Positions 10,370 to 22,210 of a DNA stretch of 64,000 nucleotides are shown here, one piece after another (position 1 is the first letter of the stretch; each line of letters starts with the position of its first letter). The translations under genes and the position numbers were made by a program. Source of the stretch: Lingula anatina (lineage: Eukaryota > Brachiopoda > Lingulata > Lingulida > Lingulidae); NCBI RefSeq assembly GCF_001039355.2, contig NW_019775680.1:176978-240977 (forward strand), written 5' to 3'. The notes beneath the pieces were generated by a model. The model did no database searches and was not told where the DNA came from. It saw nothing but the letters and a program-made list of their open reading frames with translations.

Positions 10370-13300
10370 TCAAAATGAAAAAGAAGAAGAAGAAAAAAAT
10401 CAGATCCCAGTCTAAAAAATTATGCAACATCATTGTCTAGAATGAATTTCAGATCAGGAGTATATATTACATATCTGCAACTGGGCCAAATGCTAGCTTC
10501 ACCAAAGCCTTAGATTCTTAAAGTGATCAGTGTTAAAAAAAAACTTTTATGACTTAGGAGACAGTATACCCTTAAATCTGAAGCCTTGATTAAAGGTATT
10601 CAGTATGGGTTTTTTGCACCAGTCTAATTTGACATTGCCAAAACTGTTTATTGAAGATGTTATGCGTCAACACTAGAGATGTGACTGTGAAAGAAACCAT
10701 GAAGGCATTGCCGGAGATTTGCATTGGCAAGGGATTCAACAACAGCAGATTACTGACCTTTTAGTTTTGTGTACTTATTTTGATATGTCAGATACGTGAC
10801 TCCAAATATTGGGCAGATGCTTTTCCTGTTTGAGTACAAGCTTATTTCTTAATGCGTAAGTTGCACTGTTTTGAACACTGCACTAGATGAAATTGTGCTG
10901 TTCCACAGTATATTTTATCTCTATTACATCCCAAATGCTTCATAAAAATTTTTACAACCTAAATTCTAACCACCTAAAGTAGATAGACTCAGTGTCAAGG
11001 TAAAATGTTATTCTCCTGCTTCTGTTTCTTTACATTTCTTTGGGAAAAAAATGAGCAAAGTGTTTTTAAGGTGAAATAGAGTTATGAGGGAAAAGAATAA
11101 ATTAGCTGTTAAAATTCCTAAAGAAGGCGTTATAGATATAATGATCTTTTGAAAATATGTAATTTGCCGTAGAGGTTATAAGCTTGAACTTGCAGTAAAA
11201 AGTTATGCAAAATGTAGATAGCAGAATTGAGTAGAGGCAAATTGCAGCCGCGCAAAGATTGGTGGTTTCCAATGGAAAGTATTCCATTTTTAATGTGATA
11301 TTGGAAAAAAAACATGTTGCCATGAAGTGTTACATTGTCAAAAGCATGAAAGGATTTTAATATCATTATTATTTCTGTGTATCTGATTGTAATTTTTGGC
11401 AGTATTTGACAGTGGTAAAATACGTATGGATTCTGCATCAACAATTTGGTGCCATGCTGTGCATTTTAACAATATGACTAAGGGCTTACATTGCACATGT
11501 CAATATTTTGAAATGTCAGTTCCTTTTGTAATATATTTTATGCCTTTTAAAGATGGTAGACTGTATTTTTATAGAATTATTTTAAGAATGTACACATGCA
11601 CACGATGGCGCACTTAAAAGTTATGTGTGCCATATTTACAGACGTAAAAGCGGACTCCAATATGGCAGCCAATTCCAAAATGGCTCTGTCATGACTCCGT
11701 AATTTGCATTACCATCTGTACATAATCTTTTAAATTTTTAGTCAAATTAAAAATTGCATTTGCTGTTTTTTATAAGTTGCAAAATCACCTTGTTTCGTTC
11801 TTAAATGTTCTTCGAATATACATGGATACTGCTGCAAGCCATAAAAGGATGGGCAGCCAAGACGAAATAAGCGAATATTGAAAAACATTACGATGTGATT
11901 TTAAGTTAGAAGAAGTAATGGTTTGCTTTAGTTCTTTTGTTGAGTAATATATTAAATAAAACTATGTGATGCAATAGAATGCACACATAACATAGCTACA
12001 GCTTACAGAGCTTATGTAAAAAATCAAACTAAAACAAAATTGGCTAGGTTATATTGCATATTTTTTTAAAACAGAACTTATCAGCCAGAAACGTTATTAG
12101 AATCTCTTTTTTTAATCTTCTTAACTTACATATTTGTCTTGCAGGTGTCATATTGTTTATATCTGGGACAATGCTCGATGCCATTTTTTTAATTGCTCTA
12201 GTTTTTTTCTAATAGTAAGAGGGCACAATAGATATATTGTGCACCACAATTTGATATATCCTTGGTGTATTGCTAATGCTTACAAATTGTACCTTACATG
12301 TGATGTTTATTTTAATTGTCTTTTTGCATTAGAATTCAACATATGTATATTTTAGGGCTAAGAGATATCAATGTGTAGAACAGAAATGTTTTTTAAAATA
12401 TAGACAACATTTGGGTTCGCCTGTGCCTTAAAGTTCGATAGCAATACCTGTATATATTAGTTTTTAACATGCAATGTGGTTGTAAATAAAGGCTAGCAAC
12501 TGTTTATGGAATGAGACTGAGACTGCCAAGTGGAGAGTGTAATAATATGCAATATGTGTATATTTTGTGTTGTACTGTATATGAGATCTGCAAATCCTAT
12601 TTGTGCCAATATTTGTGTATTTTTTCACTGAACTACAACATGTTTTGATGTTTGAAAGTGATACTAGTTTGCTCACGTACTTCCACGTTTCTGCTCTTGT
12701 GAATATTCCCGCCACGTAATGAAACTATTTGATATACATAGTATTATATGTGTTTTACCTGGCATTTTGGCAATAATTAATGTACTTGGCTAGTTATGTC
12801 TTTGCATTATATGACAATTTTAACCCATGCTTGTAGCTTAAATATGAATGTACAACTTGTTGACTGTGGAATGGCTATATAACAGTCAAACATTGTATAT
12901 TTATATTAGATTTCCAGTCTTCAGAACCATTATACTCCCTAAACTTCAGCTTTTGCATGTATGTAAAGGTTGAGCATTGCTTTAGGTAAACAGCAATTTA
13001 TGTTTTTATGGCTGTGCAAATATGATGGCCCAGGGGTCTTCCAAGCTTTTCATATTTGAGGTCAAAACGGTTGAACCTCTTTTTTACCTACTTTTTGGGA
13101 CCAATTCACAGCATATGTGTTGACTGATGTATTTAAGGATTTCTATTTCTATACTAAGGCATCTTTGTTTATGATATAAGCCTGCATTTAAAGATGTACT
13201 TATGAAAAACATAAGAATTGACAAAATTTGTAAAATTATACAATCATTGTCGATATTTATCGGAAGATCCATTAGTAATAAATCTATGAAAACCGAGGCT

Positions 13301-13712
13301 GTTTGTTTTAAGGTTCTTCATTGAGTGATAACTACTATGCATGCGCATGGTATGGTAAATGTCCTATGGTTGACTAATATCGTCGTCATAGCGTAAAGCA
13401 CTATTTGAGGTTTTGAATGTTATTAAACAAATCTAAGTGACAGCCAAGCATGTCCCAACAATCATTTTCAAGCACTCTGGTCCGTACTACAGTTTTAGTT
13501 TCTTTTAAATGCCAGAGCGTGGAAAACTAGAGAAGAAACGGAAACGAGAACTTTGGGAAACCTGTTCTACATTAACATTCTTCGGCAATCAGAATAGCAC
13601 CAGTATTATCTATGTAGGTCATTGAACGGATTGAGGGAGGACAGAATTTAAATTTTAGGTCACTGATGTGTTTATCGCTAAAATTTCCAACGAGAGTGAC
13701 GGAGCTGCAATA
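10370..13712 (+). other. 3'UTR of the MET-type gene and intergenic spacer
   Basis: No coding exon recognised. AATAAA signals at 11096, 11955, 12485 and 13277 are candidate poly(A) signals for the kinase gene, which would allow a long 3'UTR. The last part is the promoter-proximal region of the first oxidase gene; no TATA box stands out. Confidence 0.5.
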
Positions 13713-13766
13713 ATGGCGCGTTTCTTTTTGATATTATCGCTGATTGCTTTGGGATTTAGCAGTAAG
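13713..13766 (+). CDS. HAO1-like: Oxidase A exon 1: signal peptide
   Basis: Encodes [18 protein letters not shown]: a short basic start, a hydrophobic core and small residues at a plausible cleavage site. ATG chosen because paralogue B has an aligned 18-codon exon ([18 protein letters not shown]) with the same upstream GAGCTGCAA and the same donor phase. Confidence 0.82.
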
Positions 13767-16700
13767 GTAGGTGTCAACAAAATTATACAAATTCCTGAGA
13801 TTCTCTTCATGTCTTTTGTTAATATACCATTGCTGGGTTTTGCTTAATGTACACACTAAGATGGGTGGGTGGGGAGGGGGGGGGGGGTTCTACGAAACAC
13901 CGACTTTTGTACTCCGGTTCACGCTTTTCATAAATTTGTGATACGTGAATAGAGGAATGGTGGGCAAGAGATGGACAAAACAAGGTAGAAATAATAATAA
14001 TAATGACAGTAGAAATAACAAAAGAAAAAAAATTGTTCACAAATTCTCATCGAAAAAAGTAAGAGGTTCTTGGAGTCCTTCACTGTGACCAAATAAGTAG
14101 ATGTAATCTGTGTCTGAATGCATTACATTTGTTACCCAGGCATTTGGATTGCAAGACATTCCACTTGTCAACATCGATGACTTCAGAAAGTACGCAGAGA
14201 GTAATCTGTCCAACGAAACCAGAGTGTATTTACAGATCGGAGGCACAGAGTTAACCACATACAGGGAAAATACGGAGGCTTTCAAACGCTACAGATTAAG
14301 GCCCCGCTATTTGGCGAGAGATGTCAGCACCATCGATACTTCTACGACTGTTCTTGGGCGTCCAGTGGCATCTCCTATCGGTACGACGACAACGCAGGCA
14401 ATGGCTAGTATCAAGCAGTATTTACTTAACGTCTTTCATACATTTTATGAGATAGTTTTGTGTACATAATTACAGTTTTGTATACAACATTCGGCCGGGA
14501 GAAAATAGGACGTACTAGTGTATAGATAGCCCTACTCTGTATATCGTACGTAGTTAATCCCCCTCCCCCCCTCTTTGCCCAGTGTCATTTTCATGTCATT
14601 TGATCTAATAAAACATGACCTGCTTACCAAAGCCCAACACTATATGACGCCATTATAATAAACAAGGGGGCATTTGGGCTGCAGTTCAATAGATCGTGTA
14701 TATATATTGTATGTGAAATTATATGCCTTAATTTTTTACAGGGAAATCCATCCTATACCTATAAAAATGTAAACGTCATTTGCTTGTCACTATCATTTAC
14801 GTTAAATAAGCATATTTCTGACTCTGTTTTTTTCTTCAAAAGGGATTTGCCCGATGTCCTACCAGAATTTATTTCATCCCATGGGAGAGATTGCCACAGC
14901 CTTCGCTGCGAAAAATACGAATCATCAAATGATATTAGCCGCTAGTTCATCAACCGCCATAGAAAACGTCGTCAATGAGACTAACGTGGAACTTTGGCAA
15001 CAAATCTACATCTTAAGGCCATTGAACCTTACTTCACAGTGGGTGAAACGTGCTGAGAATGCTGGTAATGTAACTGAAATGTCAACTAGTGTATTTCTAA
15101 GACGCAAATCATTGTTATACACTATATATTGTATATATATTCCACATAAAGTGGGACAGACTAACTAGTCTGCGGATCAAATATGGTCGACCCACTTGAA
15201 AGTTTTCCCAAACCGAGTCCGAATCCAGTGTTCATTAAGGGATAACGTGGCGAGCTTTCAAGTGGTTGTGCTGACACCAAACGCTGTTGCAAGAGCAGTA
15301 CTAGTGTTACAAAATGGTTTAAGATTACTGATATTGAGACGAAGTTTTGTTCCCTCAAAAGAGGCATTTAAACATCAATTTTTTTTGTTAAATATCAATC
15401 ATGATTTATTGGCATCTTTGGTGTTATAGGTGCGCGTGCCATTGTGGTAACTATAGACCGCCAAGGCTCGCCAATCACGTACGCCATAATGCGAGGGCTT
15501 CTAAATAAGACTGGCTGGCAAAGACCAAATGCGCCCACTGATTCTTACAAGAGCAGAAGTGCCGCCACGTGGGATGACATCACGTGGTTGAAAAGTATTA
15601 CAAAGTTGCCGATTGTGATAAAAGGAGTGCTGAATGGCGAAGATGCATCAAATGCCGTGGAAAGAGGGGCCAGCGCTATTATCGTGTCTAATCACGGTGG
15701 AAGGTGAGCAAACGTGCCGATTGCTTGAGGCCATGTGTGACGCTTCGTTTCTCTCTGTTTGTCTGGTTTTGTCTGTCTGTCTTGGTTTAGTGTAGAACTT
15801 GGCCTTAGTTTTGAGTGTTGTGAGAACATTGTCTTAAACCGAAATATTGGTATTCCATTTTAAGGGTGCTGGATGGTGTTCCAGCGACTCTGGAGGTTCT
15901 GCCTGAGGTGATTCAAGCCGTGAGAGGGCGCTGTGAAGTGTATCTAGACAGCGGTGTTAGAACTGGCCGGGACGTTTTCACTGCTTTGGCGCTAGGTACG
16001 CAGGAAACAACGCCATTTAGTGTGTCAACATTATACTATTTTGTAATCTTTTGATTTATTTTATTTTTGTGAAATACTATCGAAACTGTAAATTTCACTC
16101 ATTGAGCAAGAATCAACATTGAATAAGGGACATCGAGGTAATCTCTCTCTCTCTCTCAATTTATAGGAATGTACAAATATACGCAGTTAAAAAATTTTAA
16201 AAAGTCATTAAAATGATATTAAACTCATTTTGTATTGGCAAATGGCAATTGTGCGCAAAAACACAGTTCGTTATAGTTAGTTTCGGTGAATGCATATTGG
16301 AAGAAAGAAGCATATCATTTGTGGGTTTACCGTTGTAATTACTTGATAAATCTGCACCAAATCGTTATATAATATCTCATAGTGTTGTATCCAGGTGATT
16401 CAGGAAAGTTTTATCAAATGCCCCTAACATGGATGCCATGTAGATTCTAAAATTTTTAGATTTTAGATTTTTGCTTGTTGGTAAATCTACTTGTTTCATG
16501 AAGAGATGAAACAAGAAAGGTACGTAAAATATTATGTGTCTTATTCGATAATTTGTATGGCATTTTCAATATTTAGGTGCACGAGCTGTATTTGTTGGTC
16601 GACCAGTTTTGTACGGGTTGACCTACGATGGAGAACAAGGGGTGACGGAAGTGCTGCGGTTACTCTCGAACGAATTTACGTCTGTCATGGCATTAACAGG

Positions 16701-17242
16701 TTCTTATGTCAAATGCATTACATTGATGAATTTTCAATTGATGCAATTTTTTTTTAATTTATCAGTAAGTCTTGTTATAAGGCACCGATTGCAAAACGCC
16801 TTAATAGTTACCCTGTCTTTGAGTATATTTTGTTTTTAAATGAGTTTTTCGTTCTACTGACTACACAATAGTGGAATTGCTTATGATCTTGTTGTAAAAC
16901 ATTTAATTGTGTTATTATTCTCAAATTGGGATATGATCTTGTTGTAAAACATTTAATTGTGTTATTATTTTCAAATTGGGATATAATTAAATTTACAGAT
17001 GGTCCTTAGTATGCATAAACTAGACTTGCAAAAATATTTATTTTTATTCGCTTTTTTTCGTTCCAGGTTGCACTCGAGTGTCTGAAATCAACTCAAGCTA
17101 CGTCACAAAGCATCAGGATTTCTACAGTGACCGGTGCTCGCCCAGCATTGCAGCCATGAAGACCAGTGCCAGCATTCGAGTACAAACATTTGCTGGCAGG
17201 CTCTTGGTTATGATCATTGTGTTAGCTACAGCACTGCACTGA
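13713..17242 (+). CDS. HAO1-like: 2-hydroxyacid oxidase (FMN), secreted-type, paralogue A
   Basis: FMN-dependent alpha-hydroxyacid oxidase of the glycolate/lactate oxidase family; members oxidise 2-hydroxy acids to 2-keto acids and make H2O2. Exons 13713-13766, 14140-14380, 14843-15064, 15430-15703, 15865-15995, 16577-16699, 17067-17242; spliced length 1221 nt, 406 residues. In spinach glycolate oxidase numbering it keeps Tyr24 (Y48), Tyr129 (Y154), Thr155 (T180), Asp157 (D182), Lys230 (K237), catalytic His254 (H261 in SNHGGR), Arg257 (R264), Asp285 (D292), Arg289 (R296) and Arg309 (R316). Trp108 is S133 and Arg164 is T189, and the loop before K237 is 18 residues shorter. Residues 1-17 look like a signal peptide. 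There are six N-X-S/T sequons. The protein ends in a hydrophobic tail ([13 protein letters not shown]) with no SKL-type peroxisomal signal. Family is certain; location and substrate are inference. Confidence 0.9.
14140..14380 (+). CDS. HAO1-like: Oxidase A exon 2: N-terminal barrel entry
   Basis: Begins [20 protein letters not shown] and carries Y48 (spinach Tyr24), sequons NLS and NET, and [20 protein letters not shown], matching the family stretch before the first barrel strands. Ends split Gly, GTACGA donor. Confidence 0.9.
14843..15064 (+). CDS. HAO1-like: Oxidase A exon 3: barrel strands with active-site Tyr
   Basis: [13 protein letters not shown] aligns with the family HP-x-GE-x-A motif; [10 protein letters not shown] carries Y154 (spinach Tyr129). 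The position of spinach Trp108 is Ser (S133). Sequons NET and NLT. Confidence 0.9.
15430..15703 (+). CDS. HAO1-like: Oxidase A exon 4: substrate loop and catalytic His
   Basis: AIVVTID (FMN contact), a shortened variable loop, [14 protein letters not shown] with FMN lysine K237, and SNHGG with catalytic H261. The position of substrate Arg164 is Thr (T189). Sequon NKT. Confidence 0.92.
15865..15995 (+). CDS. HAO1-like: Oxidase A exon 5: FMN phosphate site
   Basis: [14 protein letters not shown] and [19 protein letters not shown], the FMN-binding Asp/Arg strand of the family. About the first 100 bases are identical to paralogue B. Confidence 0.93.
16577..16699 (+). CDS. HAO1-like: Oxidase A exon 6: GRP strand
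   Basis: [20 protein letters not shown] followed by [14 protein letters not shown], the last FMN-phosphate strand (R316) and C-terminal helix. Donor G/GTTCTT is weak but shared by both paralogues. Confidence 0.9.
16882..16981 (+). repeat. 50-bp tandem duplication in oxidase A intron 6
   Basis: TATGATCTTGTTGTAAAACA... occurs at 16882 and 16932, period 50, nearly identical. Confidence 0.93.
17067..17242 (+). CDS. HAO1-like: Oxidase A exon 7: C-terminal extension with hydrophobic tail
   Basis: [20 protein letters not shown] matches the family C-terminus (GC-x-x-V-x-EI), then about 40 extra residues ending in a hydrophobic stretch before TGA at 17240. Small residues (TSAS, AG) upstream of the tail make a GPI-attachment signal plausible. 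Confidence 0.87.
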
Positions 17243-17633
17243 GTATACTTACTTAGAATATATGTTTTGAGCAACATTCACTTCTTACAAAACAAATACT
17301 TCCCAATCAGCCATACACTTTAATAGTGAGATCTCCGTGTGAAGACATTTAACACGTTTTAAGACTTTGTAAAAACCAGAAATCACTACAATCATGGATG
17401 GCACGTCGCTTGAGTACGCAAGACCTGCAAACTGAGGAACCAGTTTCAAAATTATTCTTCTGAATGTCAAATAAGAAGGTATTAAAGTCGTCACCCTCTC
17501 CCCTTATCAACAACTTATGACGGTCTTTACTAATTTTAGCAAACGTGCCAAGACTTCTTGGATACGCATGTAAGACGTATGACGGGCGTAAGACTAGTAT
17601 ACAGCTCGAGTTCGGGTAGTGGTAGTTTATATT

Positions 17634-17820
17634 AAGAGATTTTAACAGAGTATAGCCATCAATGGAGGTCATGTGGTCAAAAGACAAGCTCAGATATCAG
17701 AATAATAGCTACAACTGCCGTTTTTGTGGAAAAACAAAATATATTATATTTCTATGAGTTATTCACAATGTTTTTATTGTGAAATATATATCTCTTACGA
17801 AGAGTTATTATCCCTTTAAC
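17634..17820 (-). mobile_element. TTAA MITE, truncated copy
   Basis: Reverse-complement match to about half of the full element at 21026-21371, ending in the same ACGAAGAGTTATTATCCC terminus. The other terminus is missing. Confidence 0.85.
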
Positions 17821-18000
17821 TTCTTCATACTTGTGCCAACTGAACTCGCGGGCAAGGTGCTATAGCCACAATGTAAAAGCATTAAATTTAAAACAAATCA
17901 CTGGTTTATCAACAATATAATAAATCTAGTGAGATTTCTAGGAAATATCACTTAAGAAAATTATTTACAATACCACGTGGCTCTATGTGGTACCAATATA

Positions 18001-18165
18001 CAGGGTGGTCCATGAAAAACGATAGTCAAATTGACTACCTGAAAGGTTTCCAATTTCTGCAGAATTTGCAAGGGTAAAATGGTCATCCTTATGGAAAAAG
18101 AAAGTTGGAAATATCTTAATTGCATCAAAATTGTAAAATATGTCGTTTTTTTATTGACCACCCTG
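18001..18165. mobile_element. Small MITE with CAGGGTGGTC termini
   Basis: Inverted ends CAGGGTGGTCCATGAAAAAC and the complement of GTCGTTTTTTTATTGACCAC plus CCTG bound a 165-bp AT-rich body with no coding content. Flanks are TA-rich; a clean target duplication is not evident. Confidence 0.75.
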
Positions 18166-19090
18166 TGTAAAGGAATAAATGGCACTTAATCATAATGACT
18201 CATTTTGATTCAATTATACAATCATTAACTGTGTTGCAAGGCGAGGTCGTCTCTACTAATGCAGATCGAAAACTAGGTGAGAACAATATGCACAGTGATT
18301 GTGTCTTGCATGAACTCACTTATACATGCATAATGAATTCAAATCCACTCCTGAATGGGATTTTGTGACAGACTACAAAATTCCTTCCCTCACGGCGTGC
18401 TCTCATTATGAATAATTTAGATATTAATTTTTTTCAAATGTAAGGCAAATTAGTCCCAGTATATTTAGACTTTATTAAAATTAAAATGTTCATTAAAAAA
18501 AACAAAAAATTATCTTATGACATGCACAAGAGAGCAAGACATCAATGCGCCTTAGTCCCAGAGTCTGCGACTTGTTACAACACCGCATGTAGCGATGATG
18601 CACTTGGGATGTATTTAAGACGAAATCAAGACGCGTTCCAGGCAAAATGAAGCATTTCAAAACATCTGATCATAAAGAACGTCTTGTATTGTATTGGTCT
18701 TGCATGGTCTTTACGCCGAGACTTCTAAAAAAAAGGGGGGGTTAAAAACGCAAAGGTTTCCTTTAACGTCTAAGAAATACCCATCGAAAGTTTTCCATAT
18801 CAGACGTGATCAAGGGAGGAACTTTTTCTTTTTTCTTGTGGGAAGGAACTTGTCATACCACTTCAACGGAAACCTGCAAGTGTCCGGCACTACATGTACC
18901 TGTATATGTGTATCAACCGAGTTTATTGTATGTGAACGTGGGGGTCTATTCCCGATGTTAGTCTCTCTATCCCGGTGATAATCAAGGAAGGACAAGTCAC
19001 TGATTTTTCCGAAAAGTTATTTATTCCGTCAATGAAACAATTGGTAAATACACTTTAGCCTGGTGAGCAACTGCCGAGAAAGTAGCTCAT

Positions 19091-19576
19091 TCATTCAGTG
19101 CCCCGATGTTCAGCGTTGGCGATCATGTCTCTCCACACATCTCGGTCCCGAGTGGCTCTCAGCAAGTCAACTGTCGTCTCCAGTCCCATCCAGGATACCA
19201 GACCGTCTGTGATTTTTTCCCGTTGTCTTCCGCGGCTTCTTTTCCCATTGATTTTGGCTGTAGTGGTCAGATGCTCAAGACCCCCATTCCTCATAATGTG
19301 GCCGAAAAATTTTGCTTGTCGTTTTCTAATTTTGTTAAAGAGCGATCTTTTGGCGTCTGCATCTTTCAACACATTTGTATTTGTTTTTCTATCAGTCCAA
19401 GGTATGTGCATCATTCGAATGTAAAACCACATTTCCGTTGCTTCGATTTTCTTCTTCATTTGTTTACTTAGGGTCCAAGCTTCGCATCCATACATAAGAA
19501 TAGGTTCGATGTAACATTGTAAAACTTTCTTTCTCGTGATAATTGATAGATGTTTGTTGGTTAAAACTGATTTCAT
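19091..19576 (-). pseudogene. LINE ORF fragment: C-terminal domain
   Basis: 161-codon open stretch with ILMYGCEAWTLSK, IPWTDRKTN and FFGHIMRNGGLEHL, the post-RT domain of RTE-type endonuclease/reverse transcriptases; separated by stops from the RT core upstream. Confidence 0.9.
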
Positions 19577-19656
19577 TTTTTGAAAAGCTGCCTTTGCTTG
19601 AGCAATCCTTGATTTTATTTCCGTGTCGCTGCGCCCATCGGCTGCAATGCGAGTTC

Positions 19657-20103
19657 CTAGGTATTTAAAAAAAGGGTTTGTTTTAGTTCTGTTCCGTTTG
19701 TGTAAATTTTACAGTTAGCTATTTCTTTCTTTCGGCTAACTACCATTACTTCCGTCTTCTTGCTGTTCAACTCTTCACTGTAGAGAGAGAACAGATCAGG
19801 AGACAGTACACACCCTTGCCGGACGCCCCTTTTAATTTTTTGGAATGAGTTTAAGTCGTTATCGACCCGCATAGCAGCTTTCTGTTCCCAATATAAGTTT
19901 TTGATAATTCTAATATCCTTTCCGTCCAGGTTTAAATGCTCGAGTTGTTTCAATAATTCACAGTGCGTCACCCTGTCGAAAGCTTTAGTGTAGTCTATGA
20001 AGCAGAGGTATACCTCTTTTTGCATTTCCAAAGACCTTTCTAACAGTGTTCGTAGTATATATATATTGCATTTGTCGTGCCTTTTCATTCGACAAAGCCA
20101 CAT
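19657..20103 (-). pseudogene. LINE ORF fragment: RT core lacking YADD
   Basis: Contains IDYTKAFDRVTHCELLKQL and GVRQGCVLSPDLFSLYSE, then jumps directly to LNSKKTEVMVV. The roughly 50-60 residues that normally lie between, with the catalytic F/YADD, are absent. Confidence 0.88.
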
Positions 20104-20870
20104 TGCTCTTTTGCTATCTCAGGCTGAATTCGGTTTCTTGCTCTCATAATAATTACTGTAAGGAGAATTTTAGTTACATGGCTCATAAGACTAATCGTTC
20201 TGTGGAGCTCGCATTCAATGGCACCGGGTTTCTTCGGGAGGGCAATAAACACCGATTTGTATAAATCTTTTGGAATCCTGCCAGAGTTGTAAATATCGTT
20301 TAAAAGATCTGTAAGAGTTTTGATGCCAAAAGAGCCGAGGGCTTCTAGGTGTTCGATTGAGATATCATCTGGGCCTGTAGCTTTGCCTTTCTTCATTCTT
20401 TCCATTGCTTTCCTAACCTCATCTTGCATAATTGAGGGACCTTCAAAGTTGTTCTTTACTGTAAAATTTTCGTCTCTGGAATCGTCCTTAAAGAGGTCCT
20501 GGATGTATTCCGCCCAGAGATTAAGTATGCCTTCTTTGTCCATGATTACAGTGTCATCTTTAGCGTTTAAACAGCCTGTCGCCGTACATGTTCTTTTTCT
20601 TCCCGTTATTTCTTCAACGTTTTTGTGTAGAATCTGAGAGTCAAACCTTTGTTGAATATCAATTTCTCTGCATTTATCTTCCAGCCATTCTTCCTTTGCT
20701 TTGTCACATTTTGTTTTGATTTCTTGATTCAGTTTTTTATATTCAGCTTTGTTGTTCTCTGCTTCTCTTCGTTTGTCCATTAGAGTAAGAATTTCCTCTG
20801 TCATCCAGGTTTGTTTTGCTTCTGTTTTCTTTTTAGGTATTTCTTTTTCTGCTGCTTCTGTTATACACAT
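20085..20870 (-). pseudogene. LINE ORF fragment: linker and RT N-part
   Basis: 261 codons with a charged linker and MKKGKATGPDDISIEHLEAL plus SVFIALPKKPGAIECELHRT, RT blocks upstream of the catalytic core. The frame shifts into the next fragment at its end. Confidence 0.88.
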
Positions 20871-21025
20871 TTTTAAATTTTCCCAATTCTGCTCGATTTC
20901 GTTTGACCATTCTAGACTTTCAAACTTATTTTCGACCGCTACACGATATTTTTCCCGGAGAGTTGAATCGCACTTCAGGTGTGCAAGGTCCAGCCTTAGT
21001 TTTCGTTTGCCTCTTTGAATAATTT

Positions 21026-21371
21026 TTAAAGGGATAATAACTCTTCGTATGATATCTTTATTTTACAATAAAAACATTGTGAACAACTCATAGAAATATA
21101 ATATATTCTGTTGTACCAGAAAAAACAGCAGTTATAGCTATTATTCTGATATCTGAGCTTGTCTTCAGATCACGTGACTTCCATTGATGGCTGTACTCTG
21201 TTAAAATCTCTTATTGGGTTTTAACAAAAAACCAAACTTTTTAGAAAAAAAACAGGGACTAACTTAGAATGTGAAAATGGATTCATTAAGCATTGGTAAG
21301 TACGGGAAAATTGTTGTTTACTCCAGGAAAATTCATTTTTTGGCCAAAACGAAGAGTTATTATCCCTTTAA
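21026..21371 (+). mobile_element. Complete MITE with 23-bp TIRs and TTAA ends, inserted in the LINE
   Basis: Termini 21026-21048 and 21349-21371 are perfect inverted repeats (core AAAGGGATAATAACTCTTCG) bounded by TTAA on each side. The LINE reading frame is interrupted exactly here: endonuclease end upstream of 21372, linker from 21026 down. The TTAA duplication resembles piggyBac-type integration. The internal 300 bp are noncoding. Confidence 0.88.
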
Positions 21372-21953
21372 TTTGAGCCTTAATTTCGCCATTACCAGTC
21401 TGTGATCTGTATAACAATCTGCTCCGGGATAGCTACTTGAAATTTTAAATATAGCTTGAAGATCACTGCAGCCGGCACTAAGTTAAATCCACACGAAGAA
21501 CTGTAAATGAAGTAGTGAATAAGTAAGTAGTAAGTAAGTGAGTAAGTAAGCAAGTAGTTAAAAGAGAGCCAGTGGTCTCTTTTTATACCCTTTTGACTAC
21601 CACGCCCAAACGATAGCCAAACCCCAATTTTCACGTGATGTGTCTTATGTACACTCTATTTCCAAATTTCCTTCTAGCAGCTTACCTTCTGTACCTCTTG
21701 GAGTTGCCTCTTTCTAGCTTTCTTTGGCCCGTACTGTAAACCAATCCATCTTTACTATTATGTATCACTGAACATATGATGTCCATTGCAGGATCCACCA
21801 CAGCAATACCCTGGTTTGTATGAAAGATCAGGTGATAACATGATACTTAAAACCTAAGCTATATCACCCACACACCTGAGAAATCAATCATGTTAAATTC
21901 TCCCTCAGAAAGGAATACAAGTTGATTAATAAAATCTTTACTGTTTTTTTTTT

Positions 21954-21960
21954 TTTTTTT
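21954..21960. other. No gene recognised around this point (21450-22560)
   Basis: Marker for the roughly 1.1-kb stretch between the LINE and oxidase B. It contains GTAAGTAA-type simple sequence near 21520-21555, a poly-T tract near 21943-21960 and the MITE fragment at 22211; no exon is supported. Confidence 0.4.
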
Positions 21961-22210
21961 GTAAGTATTGACATTAAATTCTTTTAAAAATAACACGCAT
22001 AAATAAAATCAGTATAATATGTGTATGCACTTTATTACCTCCCAAGAGTGAGAAACTATGTACTTCCACTTGGCGCACATGCCTCATGTCAGTTAAGACG
22101 TTTCAATAATAATAAGGTATGACTTTTCAATCTGATGTTCAGAAGAGTCATAGGAATCTCCAGCAACACTTAATTGGCACTTCAAACGAAGACACCACTA
22201 CTGAAGCTGC

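Larger units (their letters stand above)
19085..21445 (-). mobile_element. Non-LTR retrotransposon (RTE-like LINE), 5'-truncated and broken
   Basis: Minus-strand remnants in order: end of an AP-endonuclease (GADCYTDHRLVMAKLRL, near 21375-21440), a linker and reverse transcriptase start (KGKATGPDDISIEHLEALG), RT core (YTKAFDRVTH, RRGVRQGCVLSPDLF class) and the typical C-terminal block (ILMYGCEAWTLSK, RKRQAKFFGHIMRNGG, GKRSRGRQREK). A frameshift near 20090-20100 separates two frames. An in-frame deletion removes the YADD catalytic motif. A MITE is inserted at 21026-21371. The element is non-functional. Confidence 0.9.

Noticed and set aside
15569-15600. Two CACGTG E-boxes close together in oxidase exon 4
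   Set aside because: They fall in conserved coding sequence (ATWDDITW) and are explained by codons.
19098-21018. Plus-strand open frames opposite the LINE
   Set aside because: Shadows of the minus-strand LINE frames.
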